Positions 35,583-45,709 are shown, counted from the first letter of the stretch. The stretch: 64,000 nt of DNA from Blautia wexlerae DSM 19850 (GCF_025148125.1 NZ_CP102267.1:1684501-1748500); one strand, 5' to 3'. Numbers and translations: made by a program. The notes: generated from the sequence alone by a model not told the origin.

Positions 35583-35900
35583 ATGGACGAAAAATTTGAA
35601 TTGGCATGTTTTCAGATTATTACATATGTAGGTACAGCAAGAACACATTTTATCAATGCGATCCAGTGTGCGAAAGAAGGAAAATATGATGAGGCAGCAG
35701 AGCTGATCAAACAAGGAGATGAAGCCTTTTCACTTGGACACAACGCTCATGCAGACCTTCTGACAATGGATGCAAATGGTGAAATTTCCAATGGATACAT
35801 GCTTCTGATGCATGCAGAAGATCAGCTTATGAGTGCAGAAGGATTCCGCATTCTTGCAGATGAATTCATTGCACTGTATAAGAGAATTGATGAGAAATAA
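35583..35900 (+). CDS. PTS lactose/cellobiose-family EIIA
   Basis: A 105-residue helical protein; the phosphoryl-accepting histidine lies in GYMLLMHAEDQLMSAE. The order IIB, IIC, IIA is complete here, with only 42 bp after the IIC gene. Confidence 0.93.
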   Translation: MDEKFELACFQIITYVGTARTHFINAIQCAKEGKYDEAAELIKQGDEAFSLGHNAHADLLTMDANGEISNGYMLLMHAEDQLMSAEGFRILADEFIALYKRIDEK

Positions 35901-35977
35901 TCATCAAGATGTAATTGAATATAGAAACAGAAAAGTTGGGGGCAAAAGCTCCCAACACTATTATACAAAGCAATTAA

Positions 35978-37429
<1,452 letters not shown>

Positions 37430-37513
37430 TTTCTCTTAAATTTTATATCTAATTTTCGATTATCCGCATAAACACTATACTTTCAAGTATTTTGAAGTAT
37501 AGAAAAAACTCAT

Positions 37514-37534
37514 TTTACCACGAATTTACCACGA
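37514..37534 (+). other. Left-end integrase arm repeats
   Basis: TTTACCACGA at 37,514-37,523 and again at 37,525-37,534. The same motif occurs at the right end after the integrase gene. Consistent with the 11-bp direct repeats bound by Tn916-type integrase N-terminal domains. Confidence 0.55.
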
Positions 37535-37570
37535 TTGAATGAGCCTTGATATGACCTATAAAATAACACC

Positions 37571-37605
37571 CAAAAGACATCATTACACCTAAATGGTGTC
37601 TTTTT
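37571..37605 (+). terminator. Plus-strand terminator near the left end
   Basis: AAAAGACATCATT / AATGGTGTCTTTT stem with 7-nt loop and T tail (two mismatches or G-U). It may stop transcription from the beta-glucosidase operon into the element. Confidence 0.55.
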
Positions 37606-37659
37606 AAAAAGCAGTCAATCCTAAGACTAACTGCTTTGTGTGTATGGATATGAAATTGT
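37606..37659 (-). repeat. Cargo-slot 3' repeat, copy 1 (downstream of dfrF)
   Basis: About 54 bp containing the hairpin AAAGCAGT/ACTGCTTT. It is nearly identical to 38,459-38,512, which lies at the same place downstream of the MGMT-like gene. Probable terminator for the minus-strand dfrF. Confidence 0.8.
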
Positions 37660-37724
37660 CAAACTGGGATTTGTCTTACAACAATTTATATATGCATAAA
37701 AAGCAATATATTTATGAAAACACC

Positions 37725-38219
37725 CTAAATCCAAAATCTACTCAATTCATTTTTCCTTACATAAAATGTTCTCGTATATTTCACTTCCTCACCAAGTGTT
37801 TCCCCTATCAAAACTTCAAAATCATTGATATCAAATTCTGGAAAGAATGTATCTCCATCTTCAATATTTAAATCTACTTCTGTGATATACATTTTATCTA
37901 CTATTTGCAAAGCTTCCTTAAATAGTCCATATCCACCAGATATGTATACATCTCGTCCTTTAGCCAATAATAATGCATCTTCTAATGATTTAACTGAAAC
38001 TAAATTATCTCCTTGATACTCTGTTGTGGTGGAAACAACAATATTCATTCTATTAGGCAACGGATGACCGATTTCTTCATAAGACTTTCGCCCCATAATA
38101 ACCACATTACCCGTTGTTAACTCTCTAAATTGCTTTTGTTCTCCCTTTATTTTCCATGGTATATTACCATTCTTGCCTATAACATTATTCTTTGACCTCG
38201 CAACAATCAAACCTATCAT
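37725..38219 (-). CDS. dfrF: Trimethoprim-resistant dihydrofolate reductase DfrF
   Basis: A 164-residue DHFR (MIGLIVARSKNNVIGKNG, then VVIMGRKSYEEIG, NIVVS and VYISGGYGLFKEAL). The sequence is what I recall for DfrF of Enterococcus/Streptococcus, which confers trimethoprim resistance in Gram-positives; identity should be confirmed by alignment. The enzyme reduces dihydrofolate with NADPH. Its promoter is at 38,350-38,378 and its terminator repeat at 37,606. It lies inside a mobilizable element, hence spread between species is likely. Confidence 0.88.
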   Translation of the reverse strand: MIGLIVARSKNNVIGKNGNIPWKIKGEQKQFRELTTGNVVIMGRKSYEEIGHPLPNRMNIVVSTTTEYQGDNLVSVKSLEDALLLAKGRDVYISGGYGLFKEALQIVDKMYITEVDLNIEDGDTFFPEFDINDFEVLIGETLGEEVKYTRTFYVRKNELSRFWI

Positions 38220-38349
38220 CTATTTCATCCTCCATAATATGATGTCGTACCTGTGATTCCATCAAGTGCACCACATCTTAACAAACTCAAAATTATCTCG
38301 AACTAACCAGCTCGACAAATTCTAGTTTGTCCGTTTCTTCATATCCACA

Positions 38350-38378
38350 TTATATCATTTTCATATCTGCACCACAAT
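38350..38378 (-). promoter_or_regulatory. dfrF promoter
   Basis: Minus strand: -35 TTGTGG, 17-bp spacer, -10 TATAAT. The surrounding about 55 bp resemble the promoter of the MGMT-like gene at 39,112-39,140, with the same -35, -10 and spacing. Confidence 0.75.
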
Positions 38379-38458
38379 AAAATTTTATGCACCGATAATC
38401 TTAGTGAACAGCTCTAACAAACACCATTTCATCACTCCAATCTGAAATTTAGGTATGA

Positions 38459-38512
38459 AAAAAGCAGTCAATCCTAAGACTAACTGCTTTGTGTATAGAG
38501 ATATGAAATTGT
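38459..38512 (-). repeat. Cargo-slot 3' repeat, copy 2 (downstream of MGMT-like gene)
   Basis: Same hairpin and flank as copy 1 at 37,606; differences are a few bases. It ends the MGMT-like gene and lies between the two cargo units. Confidence 0.8.
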
Positions 38513-38526
38513 GAAATAGAATTTGC

Positions 38527-39015
38527 CTATTTCAAATCAAAAAGAGAATTTTCATAGTCCTTTACATAGTATCGTATATTTTTACGCCCCTTTTGAATAA
38601 TGGTATGTCCCTCTGCTTCTAATTTTTCTTTCTGTGCTTCAATACCATTTGGATATTTAGCATTTAATTCTCCGTTTGCTTTTAATGTTCTCCAATAGGG
38701 TGTTTCATCTTCGGAACGCTGATAACTCGCCCACGCTACAATAGAAACAAATATACCCGCTGTAATCGGCTCTGTAAAATCTGCACCACTCAATTTTGCA
38801 AAGTGTTCTCGTATTTTTCCAACCGTAATCACTTTACCATACGGAACTTTTTTCATTACTTTGTCATAGTCAATCGGGGGAGCAAAATACATTTTGTTTC
38901 CACCATATTTCTCAATACTTTTCTGGTCTATGATAATTTGAAATTTTGGCATATCCTTACTATCATGCAACATAGCATTAAAATCTTTTTTATCTTCATT
39001 TGCCATTTGTGCCAC
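38527..39015 (-). CDS. MGMT-family (alkyltransferase-like) protein
   Basis: A 162-residue protein containing the DNA-binding half of methylated-DNA-cysteine methyltransferase (VPYGKVITVGKIREHFAK, then VAWASYQRSEDETPYWRTLKANGELN). The PCHR active-site motif with its cysteine is absent: the matching place reads TPYWRT. So it is probably an alkyltransferase-like protein that recognises alkyl-guanine without repairing it. A Lys-rich N-terminal part has no clear match. Confidence 0.75.
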   Translation of the reverse strand: MAQMANEDKKDFNAMLHDSKDMPKFQIIIDQKSIEKYGGNKMYFAPPIDYDKVMKKVPYGKVITVGKIREHFAKLSGADFTEPITAGIFVSIVAWASYQRSEDETPYWRTLKANGELNAKYPNGIEAQKEKLEAEGHTIIQKGRKNIRYYVKDYENSLFDLK

Positions 39016-39111
39016 CTCCTACTTTAAGGATAGTCTGTTTCTTATTTCCATGCAATGAGGCTGTTTGAAAATTATTAACACTTTCAAATTTGTCGCTTTC
39101 TTCATATCCAT

Positions 39112-39140
39112 ATTATAACAGTTCCATATATCCGCCACAA
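39112..39140 (-). promoter_or_regulatory. Promoter of the MGMT-like gene
   Basis: Minus strand: -35 TTGTGG, 17-bp spacer, -10 TATAAT, identical in layout to the dfrF promoter at 38,350-38,378. Confidence 0.75.
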
Positions 39141-39316
39141 TAAAAATCAGCATACCCTTAGCATTTATGGAACAAAAATGCACACTTTTTCTTTCTTCCT
39201 CTTGATTACCCCACAACAGAAAAGAAAAAGCCCTGTCAAGAGCCTTGCCACCATTGGTGGTGCTTTGCACTCTTTACTGGGCTTTTTGTTTGCTGTATCT
39301 TCCATGCAAGAGGAAA

Positions 39317-39988
39317 TTAAAGACCTCTGTTCCATTTCGCCTTTAGATAATCTTCATAGTCTGCTTCATTGAAGTCTACTTGTGGAGAAGTGTCGGGAAT
39401 GTTGTTTCTGTTGTCTATATCCGCAAGCTGACGAAATATCCAATCATCATAAGGGTCATGGTATTTATACTCTTTGGGCTGTTCTCTGTATCGGTCTAAC
39501 CCTCGCATTTCCTTATGCACTTTTATCATGCGTTCCAGTTTTTGACGCTGTATCAACTGCTTGATTTCCATAAGTTCTTCCAACTCCGTAACCTCATTGG
39601 TAATGTAGTTATGGATATACTGTATGAGTTTATATGCCTTGTAAAATGTGCATTCTTTTTCATCATCGAAAAATTCATTTTCAGACAGGTAATCTAAGGA
39701 AACATTGAAGTCTTGTTCCCGTTTGATAATATCCATGATATAGGGCTCGGTGTGGTCAATATACTTCCATTCTCCCGACAATAATTCATTGGGCGTTACA
39801 CCCAGCACGTCCATTATCTTCTCTAACGTATCAAAGGTAGGATAATTCACGCCACGTTCAATCTTGGAAAGGCTCTGCATATTGATACCGATTTTGTCCG
39901 CAAGTTCCTGTTGTTTCATTCCTCTGTGTTTTCTTATGGTCTGTATGTTTTCTCCTAAGAAACTGATTTTCTTTTCATAATGCTCCAT
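39317..39988 (-). CDS. XRE-family regulator of the mobilizable element
   Basis: A 223-residue protein. The N-terminal helix-turn-helix (LGENIQTIRKHRGMKQQELADKIGINMQSLSKIERG) is followed by a helical C-terminal half with no recognised domain. It is divergent from the mobilisation genes, and the inverted repeat GTCAA/TTGAC at 40,063-40,082 could be an operator. It likely controls excision or transfer. Confidence 0.85.
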   Translation of the reverse strand: MEHYEKKISFLGENIQTIRKHRGMKQQELADKIGINMQSLSKIERGVNYPTFDTLEKIMDVLGVTPNELLSGEWKYIDHTEPYIMDIIKREQDFNVSLDYLSENEFFDDEKECTFYKAYKLIQYIHNYITNEVTELEELMEIKQLIQRQKLERMIKVHKEMRGLDRYREQPKEYKYHDPYDDWIFRQLADIDNRNNIPDTSPQVDFNEADYEDYLKAKWNRGL

Positions 39989-40077
39989 AACTTAGTATAA
40001 CCGCTCCTTTCGTTGCTTTTCTTGGTATTTATAAGCATATCATACTTAATCTATATCTAAAAGTCAACAAAAACTTC

Positions 40078-40106
40078 TTGACAAGTAATTCTAATGGAGT
40101 TATTAT
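40078..40106 (+). promoter_or_regulatory. Promoter of the mobilisation-excision operon
   Basis: TTGACA (40078-40083), 17-bp spacer, TATTAT (40101-40106). It overlaps the GTCAA/TTGAC inverted repeat. Leader to the first gene is about 340 nt and carries several hairpins. Confidence 0.7.
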
Positions 40107-40252
40107 CGTATTAGACAGAGTGATTAAGCACGCTAGGGTCAATCACACGCTTGAGTAAGCATATAAAATATATATTTTCACTTTGATAGCATGAATAAGC
40201 ATGGACTATCAGACCGAAAATAAGGTTTCTGACTGGGGCTGTTCCGTTTAGC

Positions 40253-40326
40253 CACGAGCCTTACAAGGCTCGTGAGCGTTAAGAACGGGGCAGACACAGG
40301 AAGAAAGGGAACGCCTTTAGGCGTTC
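40253..40326 (+). other. Hairpin-rich leader; candidate oriT or origin
   Basis: CACGAGCCTT/AAGGCTCGTG (40,253-40,274) and GAACGCC/GGCGTTC (40,309-40,326) are strong stems in a 450-bp gene-free stretch. It lies directly before the MobT/Rep-type gene, where Tn916-like elements keep oriT. A third stem ACCCCG/CGGGGC is at about 40,416-40,434. No nick site can be identified by eye. Confidence 0.4.
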
Positions 40327-40446
40327 GTAAAGGGCGTATATGTAACACCGCCCTGCGTATACATGTCATAGTACCTAGAAACTGTGATAAATAAAGGAAA
40401 AAACACAATTTTTACCCCGCAAAAAACGGGGCATACGAAAGGAGCA

Positions 40447-41545
40447 ATGCACTATAACTACACACAAAAATTTATCCGTTAAGATTGATTACATCAGCAT
40501 TGTATTTGATACCGCAACCGCTGAAGATGTAATCATGCACATTTTAGATTTACCGACTGATATTTTCAATGTGTATCCAGCAACGATAAAATTCAAGACT
40601 TATCAAGCACGCTGGCAGATTGGAGATATTTATGTATCGGGGGACGCAAGAAAGACAGAGGACAACCCACAGGGGCTAGGCTGTTATCTTGTTATGACTG
40701 GCAGAGGTTGTGATGATATTTTCCGTATTCTCGACAGTAGGAATTATACCTTTGGAGATATGTTCCGACGTTGTGAGCGAAGATACGGACGGGATAACTT
40801 CCATTTCACAAGACTTGATATTGCCATTGATGATAAGAACGAAAAGCCATTCTTTACCATAGAGCAGATAAAGAAAAAATGCGAAAAAGAGGAATTTATC
40901 TCGAATAGTGAGGGCTACCACTTCGACGAAAGCAAGTTTGACGATTTCGATACCGCAAAAACCGTTTATATCGGTGCTGGAAAATCGGGATTGTCCTACC
41001 GCTTTTATGATAAGGATAAGGAAGTCTGTTCAAAACATGATAAGACGCTTGATGAAGTCGGCAGTTGGAAACGGACAGAAATGCAACTGCGTGATGATAA
41101 GGCTCATGTTTTTGCCATGACATTCAAAGACAGACCACTTGAACTTGGGGAACTGGCTTTCGGGCTATTGGCAAACAACCTACGCTTTGTCGTGCCAAAC
41201 AGAAATGAAAGCAATAAGAGCAGATGGAAAACGTGTCGGTTTTGGGAACGCTTTTTAGGGGCTGTGGAAGTCTTGAAACTGCAAGTGCCGAAACTACATA
41301 ATTCCCTTGAGGAAACACAGCAATGGCTTACAGAGGGTGGCGTGATTTCCGCTGTCAAAAGTTTTTACTTCTTAGAAGAACATGACGCATTAGGCGGACT
41401 GGAAAAAGTGGGAACTATGCTCGATAAGGCAAGATACAGCACTTCCCTTTCCAGTAAATTAACCGCCCACTTACAGAGGATAGACCGCACCGACCTTATC
41501 CCCTATATCCAGTATGACACGAAACATGGGAAAGGGGGCATCTGA
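40447..41545 (+). CDS. Replication-initiation factor/MobT-type relaxase (Tn916 Orf20-like) with 5' frameshift
   Basis: About 365 codons. The frame reads [20 protein letters not shown] at the start and [20 protein letters not shown] near the end, as in Tn916 Orf20/MobT proteins of the Rep_trans family that nick oriT. The ATG at 40,447 (GGAG upstream) is out of frame with this by one base; removing one A from the A5 run at 40,466-40,470 gives [15 protein letters not shown]. Either the first 30 residues are lost, translation uses a later start (40,535), or the run is a sequencing error. It overlaps the excisionase gene by one base. Confidence 0.8.
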
Positions 41546-41748
41546 TGAATAACAACGATATTCCTGTATGGGAAAAATACACCCTTACCATTGAAGAAGC
41601 GTCAAAGTATTTCCGTATCGGAGAAAACAAGTTAAGACGCTTGGCAGAGGAAAACAAGGACGCTGGCTGGCTCATTATGAATGGCAACCGCATACAGATT
41701 AAACGCCGACAGTTTGAACAGGTTATTGATAAATTGGACGCAATCTAA
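41545..41748 (+). CDS. xis: Tn916-type excisionase
   Basis: A 67-residue protein, [25 protein letters not shown], followed by a basic end. This matches Tn916 Xis, a winged-helix protein that steers integrase toward excision. Start overlaps the previous stop (TGATG). Confidence 0.93.
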   Translation: MNNNDIPVWEKYTLTIEEASKYFRIGENKLRRLAEENKDAGWLIMNGNRIQIKRRQFEQVIDKLDAI

Positions 41749-41826
41749 TGCAAATGAGCCTTGTATGTGTTATGATGAACACAAGTCATATCAAGGCTCT
41801 TTCCAACAAGGAAAGGAGCAGACACC

Positions 41827-43020
41827 ATGAAAGAAAAAAGACGGGATAGCAAAGGTCGTATCCTGCATACTGGAGAGAGCCAACGAACAGACGGAAAATA
41901 CTTATATAAATATGTAGACGCATTTGGAAACACAAAATATGTGTATGCTTGGAGATTGACACCCACAGACCCGACACCAAAGGGAAAACGGGAAAAATCC
42001 TCACTTCGTGAACTGGAACAGCAGATAAGACGGGATATTGAGGACGGTATCGACAGCACAGGCAAGAAAATGACGCTTTGCCAACTTTATGCCAAACAGA
42101 ACGTACAGAGGGCAAACGTGAAGAAAAGCACACAGAAACAACGGGAACAGCTCATGCGGTTATTGAAAGAGGACAAGTTAGGTGCTAGGAGCATTGATAC
42201 GATAAAACCCTCTGACGCTAAAGAATGGGCATTACGCATGAAAGATAAAGGCTTTTCCTATAACACCATTAACAACCATAAACGCTCGTTAAAAGCGTCG
42301 TTCTATATCGCCATACAAGACGACTGCGTAAGGAAAAACCCTTTTGATTTCAAGTTGAGTGAAGTCCTAGAAAATGATACCAAAGAGAAAGTCGCATTGA
42401 CAGAGGAACAGGAACAAGCCCTACTCTCATTCATCAAGACGGACAATGTGTATCACAAGTATTATGATGATGTGCTGATACTGTTAAAGACAGGACTTCG
42501 TATCTCGGAACTGTGCGGACTGACAGTAGCCGATATTGATTTCCAAAATGAAGTTGTGATTATCGACCACCAGTTATTAAAAAGCAAGGAACAGGGCTAT
42601 TACATTGAAACGCCTAAGACAAAAAGCGGAACAAGGCAAGTACCATTAAGCAGAGAAACGATACAGGCATTTCAACGGGTTATGAAGAAACGCCCAAAGG
42701 CAGAACCATTTGTGATAGACGGACGGGGCAACTTCTTATTTGTCAATCACAAAGGCAAGCCCAAAGTTGCCATTGATTACACTATGCTTTTTGTCCGTAT
42801 GGTAAAAAAATACAATAAGAACCATAAGGACAACCCATTGCCACATATCACACCGCATACACTACGCCATACGTTCTGTACAAGGCTGGCAAGCAAGAAT
42901 ATGAACCCGAAAGATTTACAGTATATCATGGGGCATTCAAATATCAGTATTACAATGAACTGGTATGCTCATGCGTCCATAGATACTGCAAAATCAGAGG
43001 TTCAGCGTCTAATCGCATAA
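41827..43020 (+). CDS. int: Tn916-type tyrosine integrase
   Basis: A 397-residue tyrosine recombinase. The N-terminal arm-binding part is RRDSKGRILHTGESQRTDGK. Catalytic Arg is in TGLRISELCG, HxLR in HTLRHTFCT, and the nucleophile Tyr in ITMNWYAHA. It closely follows Tn916 Int in layout. A hairpin (GAGCCTTG...CAAGGCTC) lies between xis and int. Arm-type repeats follow the gene. Confidence 0.95.
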   Translation: MKEKRRDSKGRILHTGESQRTDGKYLYKYVDAFGNTKYVYAWRLTPTDPTPKGKREKSSLRELEQQIRRDIEDGIDSTGKKMTLCQLYAKQNVQRANVKKSTQKQREQLMRLLKEDKLGARSIDTIKPSDAKEWALRMKDKGFSYNTINNHKRSLKASFYIAIQDDCVRKNPFDFKLSEVLENDTKEKVALTEEQEQALLSFIKTDNVYHKYYDDVLILLKTGLRISELCGLTVADIDFQNEVVIIDHQLLKSKEQGYYIETPKTKSGTRQVPLSRETIQAFQRVMKKRPKAEPFVIDGRGNFLFVNHKGKPKVAIDYTMLFVRMVKKYNKNHKDNPLPHITPHTLRHTFCTRLASKNMNPKDLQYIMGHSNISITMNWYAHASIDTAKSEVQRLIA

Positions 43021-43026
43021 GAAGTA

Positions 43027-43048
43027 TTTACCACGATTTTAACCACGC
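43027..43048 (+). other. Right-end integrase arm repeats
   Basis: TTTACCACGA at 43,027-43,036 and the related TTAACCACGC at 43,039-43,048, directly after the integrase stop. Same motif as at the left end. Confidence 0.5.
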
Positions 43049-43214
43049 TTGATAGCGAAAATATAAGAAGATAGACCTAGATATGTGAGGTTTACCACAA
43101 AAGCAAAATGCCCGTAGAGCCGATAAAATAAGGCTTTGCGGACATTTAAGAAGATATAAAAAGATAGTCAAAAAGACATATATAATTTAATTGAATGACT
43201 ATTAAAAAAAGTGT

Positions 43215-43475
43215 CTATATCAAGGAACGATAAAAGGTTCTGATATAGACACTTTGACTAACCGATACATCAAGCAAGTTTCCATCAAGATATAATCTTG
43301 CATATTCAAGAGGTTCATCAATGGTGAGTGCGTTTAATGCACAGTCTGATCCTGGTGTGGTTTTTAAGTCCTTTTCAGCTTCCCAACAGTCAATGCGGAG
43401 CATATAGCCAACAGAGGTGTAAACATCAATACTGTTGTGCTTGGGATTGTATTCTGCAAATATTGTTCTCATCAT
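43215..43475 (-). CDS. DUF6061-like mobile-element protein
   Basis: About 86 residues from MMRTIFAEYNPKHNSIDVYT; GGAG is 7-10 nt upstream of the twin ATGs. EPLEYARLYLDG and the IDCWEAE pattern resemble DUF6061 proteins of conjugative elements. The last about 12 codons run through a hairpin at 43,208-43,257, so the true end may be earlier in evolution. It belongs to the DNA outside the mobilizable element. Function unknown. Confidence 0.6.
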   Translation of the reverse strand: MMRTIFAEYNPKHNSIDVYTSVGYMLRIDCWEAEKDLKTTPGSDCALNALTIDEPLEYARLYLDGNLLDVSVSQSVYIRTFYRSLI

Positions 43476-43577
43476 ATCAAATCTCCTTATCGTTAAATCA
43501 ATCATTTGTTGCAAAAATCAGAAGCATTTCAATCAGTTCACCATGTCACTTTTATTTTGTGTTATACTGTTTTATAT

Positions 43578-44025
43578 GTGCGAGCTGTGAAATCAGCATA
43601 GCTGATTTCCCCTAGCGAGCGGAAGAAATTCTGCAAACTTTGGTAAGCTGATAACAATACAGTAGGAAAAGCCTATCAGGTAAGGTCTAACCAACCGCCT
43701 GTACCGAGTCCTTGGAACTGAAGTGGTAACACCAGGTTTAAGCGTAGGACAGGGAGCAACAGAGCCGAAACGAAAGTGAAGCGATTGAGCTGGGAAATTA
43801 GTATGAGGTTGGAAATGGTCGATGTGTTGTATTGCACAGTAGACAACACTGCTGTAACCGCTACGGTGAGGTTATGGCGGCATCCCCCAGTCTGAGAGCT
43901 TGGCGAGGTTGATGATAAGTATGTTATCGGAACAGCTGAGGTCCTGTCATTTCCTCGTAAGAGGTATGGAAACCAAAACAAAGAAATGCGTCAGGAATCC
44001 AAATGAATGGCAGGAAGTCGACACA
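43578..44025 (+). mobile_element. Group II intron remnant (5' domain only)
   Basis: Starts GTGCGAGCTG and is nearly identical for about 445 bp to the 5' part of the intron at 57,340, including the CCCCAGTCTGAGAGCTTGGC segment. It stops just after GGCAGGAAGTC, before the reverse-transcriptase gene. The 3' domains are absent, so it cannot splice. It joins directly to the end of an HTH gene. Confidence 0.88.
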
Positions 44026-44081
44026 CCCTAAAACTGCGGAGAAGCCGGTTGATAGGCGTAGAAAGGAAGGAAAAAAGAATA
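44026..44081 (+). pseudogene. 3' remnant of the module HTH gene
   Basis: CCTAAAACTGCGGAGAAGCC matches the 3' end of the helix-turn-helix gene of module A (26,434 onward), reading PKTAEKPVD. The rest of the gene is replaced by the group II intron remnant. It immediately precedes the module B regulator. Confidence 0.7.
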
Positions 44082-44771
44082 ATGAAAATTCTCTTAATCG
44101 AAGATGATATAGAAATAAGTGAAATGTTATGTAGCTATCTTATAGCAGAAAATTTTGAAGTTGTCTGTGCTGCTGATGGCCAAAAGGCATGTGAGGCTTT
44201 CGATATTGGTTCTTATAGTATCGTCTTATTGGATTTGATGATTCCCCAAATTACAGGTATGAATGTAATGAAGTATATTCGTCAAAAAAGTACGGTGCCA
44301 ATTATCATCATTTCTGCAAAGGATTCGGATTCCGACAAAACTTTAGGATTGGGCCTTGGCGCGGATGATTATATTACAAAACCGTTTTCCATAACGGAGG
44401 TTATGGCGCGTATTAAAGCAAACATACGGAGAAATACCGAATATGCTGCCGTACAGCTAGAGCAAACAAAACTTGTGTGTGGAACATTGGTTATGAACCT
44501 GGAAAATCACACCGTCACAAAATTAGGCCAGATTGTCGAACTAACCGCAAAAGAGTTTAATATTTTACGGCTGCTGATGGAAAATCCCAGAAGGGTCTAT
44601 ACAAAGGCTCAAATCTATTCTTTGATCTGGAACGACGCCTATATGGGGGATGAAAATGCCGTCAATGTCCACATTAGCCGTTTACGAACGAAAATTGAGG
44701 ATGATCCACGAAAGCCGCAAGTTGTTATAACCGTATGGGGGATTGGCTATAAGCTGGGAGAACAGAAATGA
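44082..44771 (+). CDS. OmpR-family response regulator, module B
   Basis: A 229-residue regulator. Acidic pair in IEDDIEISEM, phospho-Asp in VLLDLMIPQITG, Lys in SAKDSDSDK, C-terminal winged helix ending ITVWGIGYKLG. It overlaps its kinase by 4 bp. The start is ATG 44,082 after GAAGGAAAAAAG. Confidence 0.93.
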   Translation: MKILLIEDDIEISEMLCSYLIAENFEVVCAADGQKACEAFDIGSYSIVLLDLMIPQITGMNVMKYIRQKSTVPIIIISAKDSDSDKTLGLGLGADDYITKPFSITEVMARIKANIRRNTEYAAVQLEQTKLVCGTLVMNLENHTVTKLGQIVELTAKEFNILRLLMENPRRVYTKAQIYSLIWNDAYMGDENAVNVHISRLRTKIEDDPRKPQVVITVWGIGYKLGEQK

Positions 44772-45709
44772 GCAATGCGACAATTATCTTTTTATTGACC
44801 ATCTGTATTGTGATTTTAGTCTGTATCATTGTGTATCAGCAGTTTGTATTCCATAACGGAACAAAAGCAAAAATACATGAGATCAGCAGCAAATTGAAGG
44901 AACTTCTTGACACCGGTAGCGACGAAAAGGTGACCGTCTTTACTGATAATAGGGCACTGATAGAGCTTGCGACACAAATCAATCGAATGTTAGAAGATCG
45001 GCAGAAAGTAAAAGTGGAGTATCGGCGGACTGAAATGGCATCCAAAAAGATGTTATCTAACATTTCCCACGACGTTAAAACACCCATGACAGTGATTCTT
45101 GGCTATTTGGAGATTATGCGTCTAAACGGAACCCAAAGTAATGAAATGTTGCAAAAGATAGAAAGCACTGCTCGTCGGGTAATGGGATTGATTACACAGT
45201 TCTTTACGCTTGCTAAATTAGAGGCTGGCGATATAGATATGCCATTGGAGCGTTTGAATGCGAACGAAGCCTGCCGGGAAAATATTTTGGATTTCTATGA
45301 ACTCCTTTCACAAAAAGACTTTCAAGTTGAACTCGACATACCCGATCAAGCGTTGTATGCAAATGCCAATAAAGATGCGTTACAAAGAATAATGTTCAAT
45401 TTAATTTCCAATGCAATTCGCTATGGCGGCGATGGAAAATATTTAGGTATGTTTCTGCGGGCAGATCAGGCACATATCTATATAGACATTGTGGACAGGG
45501 GCCGTGGAATTGAAAAAGAATTTGCTGCGTCTGTTTTTGATCGACTGTTTACAATGGAAGATTCTCGAAATAGCGCCATGCAAGGAAATGGTCTTGGTCT
45601 GACGATTGCAAAAAACCTTGCATTGCAGTTGGGTGGTGATATTACTTTAGAAAGTCATCCGCACCAGAAAACGGTTTTCACTATTACGCTCAAGAAAATG
45701 GCCTATTAA
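44768..45709 (+). CDS. Sensor histidine kinase, module B
   Basis: A 313-residue kinase with one N-terminal membrane segment (IIFLLTICIVILVCIIVYQQ). H box NISHDVKTPMTVILGYLE, N box NLISNAIRYG, G1 DRGRGIEKEF, G2 GNGLGLTIAKNL. Same short architecture as module A. Confidence 0.93.
   Translation: MSNATIIFLLTICIVILVCIIVYQQFVFHNGTKAKIHEISSKLKELLDTGSDEKVTVFTDNRALIELATQINRMLEDRQKVKVEYRRTEMASKKMLSNISHDVKTPMTVILGYLEIMRLNGTQSNEMLQKIESTARRVMGLITQFFTLAKLEAGDIDMPLERLNANEACRENILDFYELLSQKDFQVELDIPDQALYANANKDALQRIMFNLISNAIRYGGDGKYLGMFLRADQAHIYIDIVDRGRGIEKEFAASVFDRLFTMEDSRNSAMQGNGLGLTIAKNLALQLGGDITLESHPHQKTVFTITLKKMAY

Larger units (their letters stand above)
37440..43200 (+). mobile_element. Small Tn916-like integrative mobilizable element carrying dfrF
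   Basis: The element contains an integrase and excisionase at the right end, a MobT/Rep-type gene, a regulator, and two cargo genes. TTTACCACGA repeats 11 bp apart at 37,514-37,534 and related repeats at 43,027-43,048 are likely arm sites for integrase. No type IV secretion genes are present, so it would need a helper element. The exact ends (37,430-37,510 and about 43,160-43,210) could not be fixed by a core repeat. Confidence 0.7.

Noticed and set aside
37725..38219. dfrF as the chromosomal housekeeping folA
   Set aside because: It lies within a mobile element with its own promoter and lacks a thyA neighbour; the sequence fits the acquired DfrF type.
43208..43257. Right attachment core of the mobilizable element
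   Set aside because: The strong hairpin here looks like a terminator; no matching core sequence was found at the left end.
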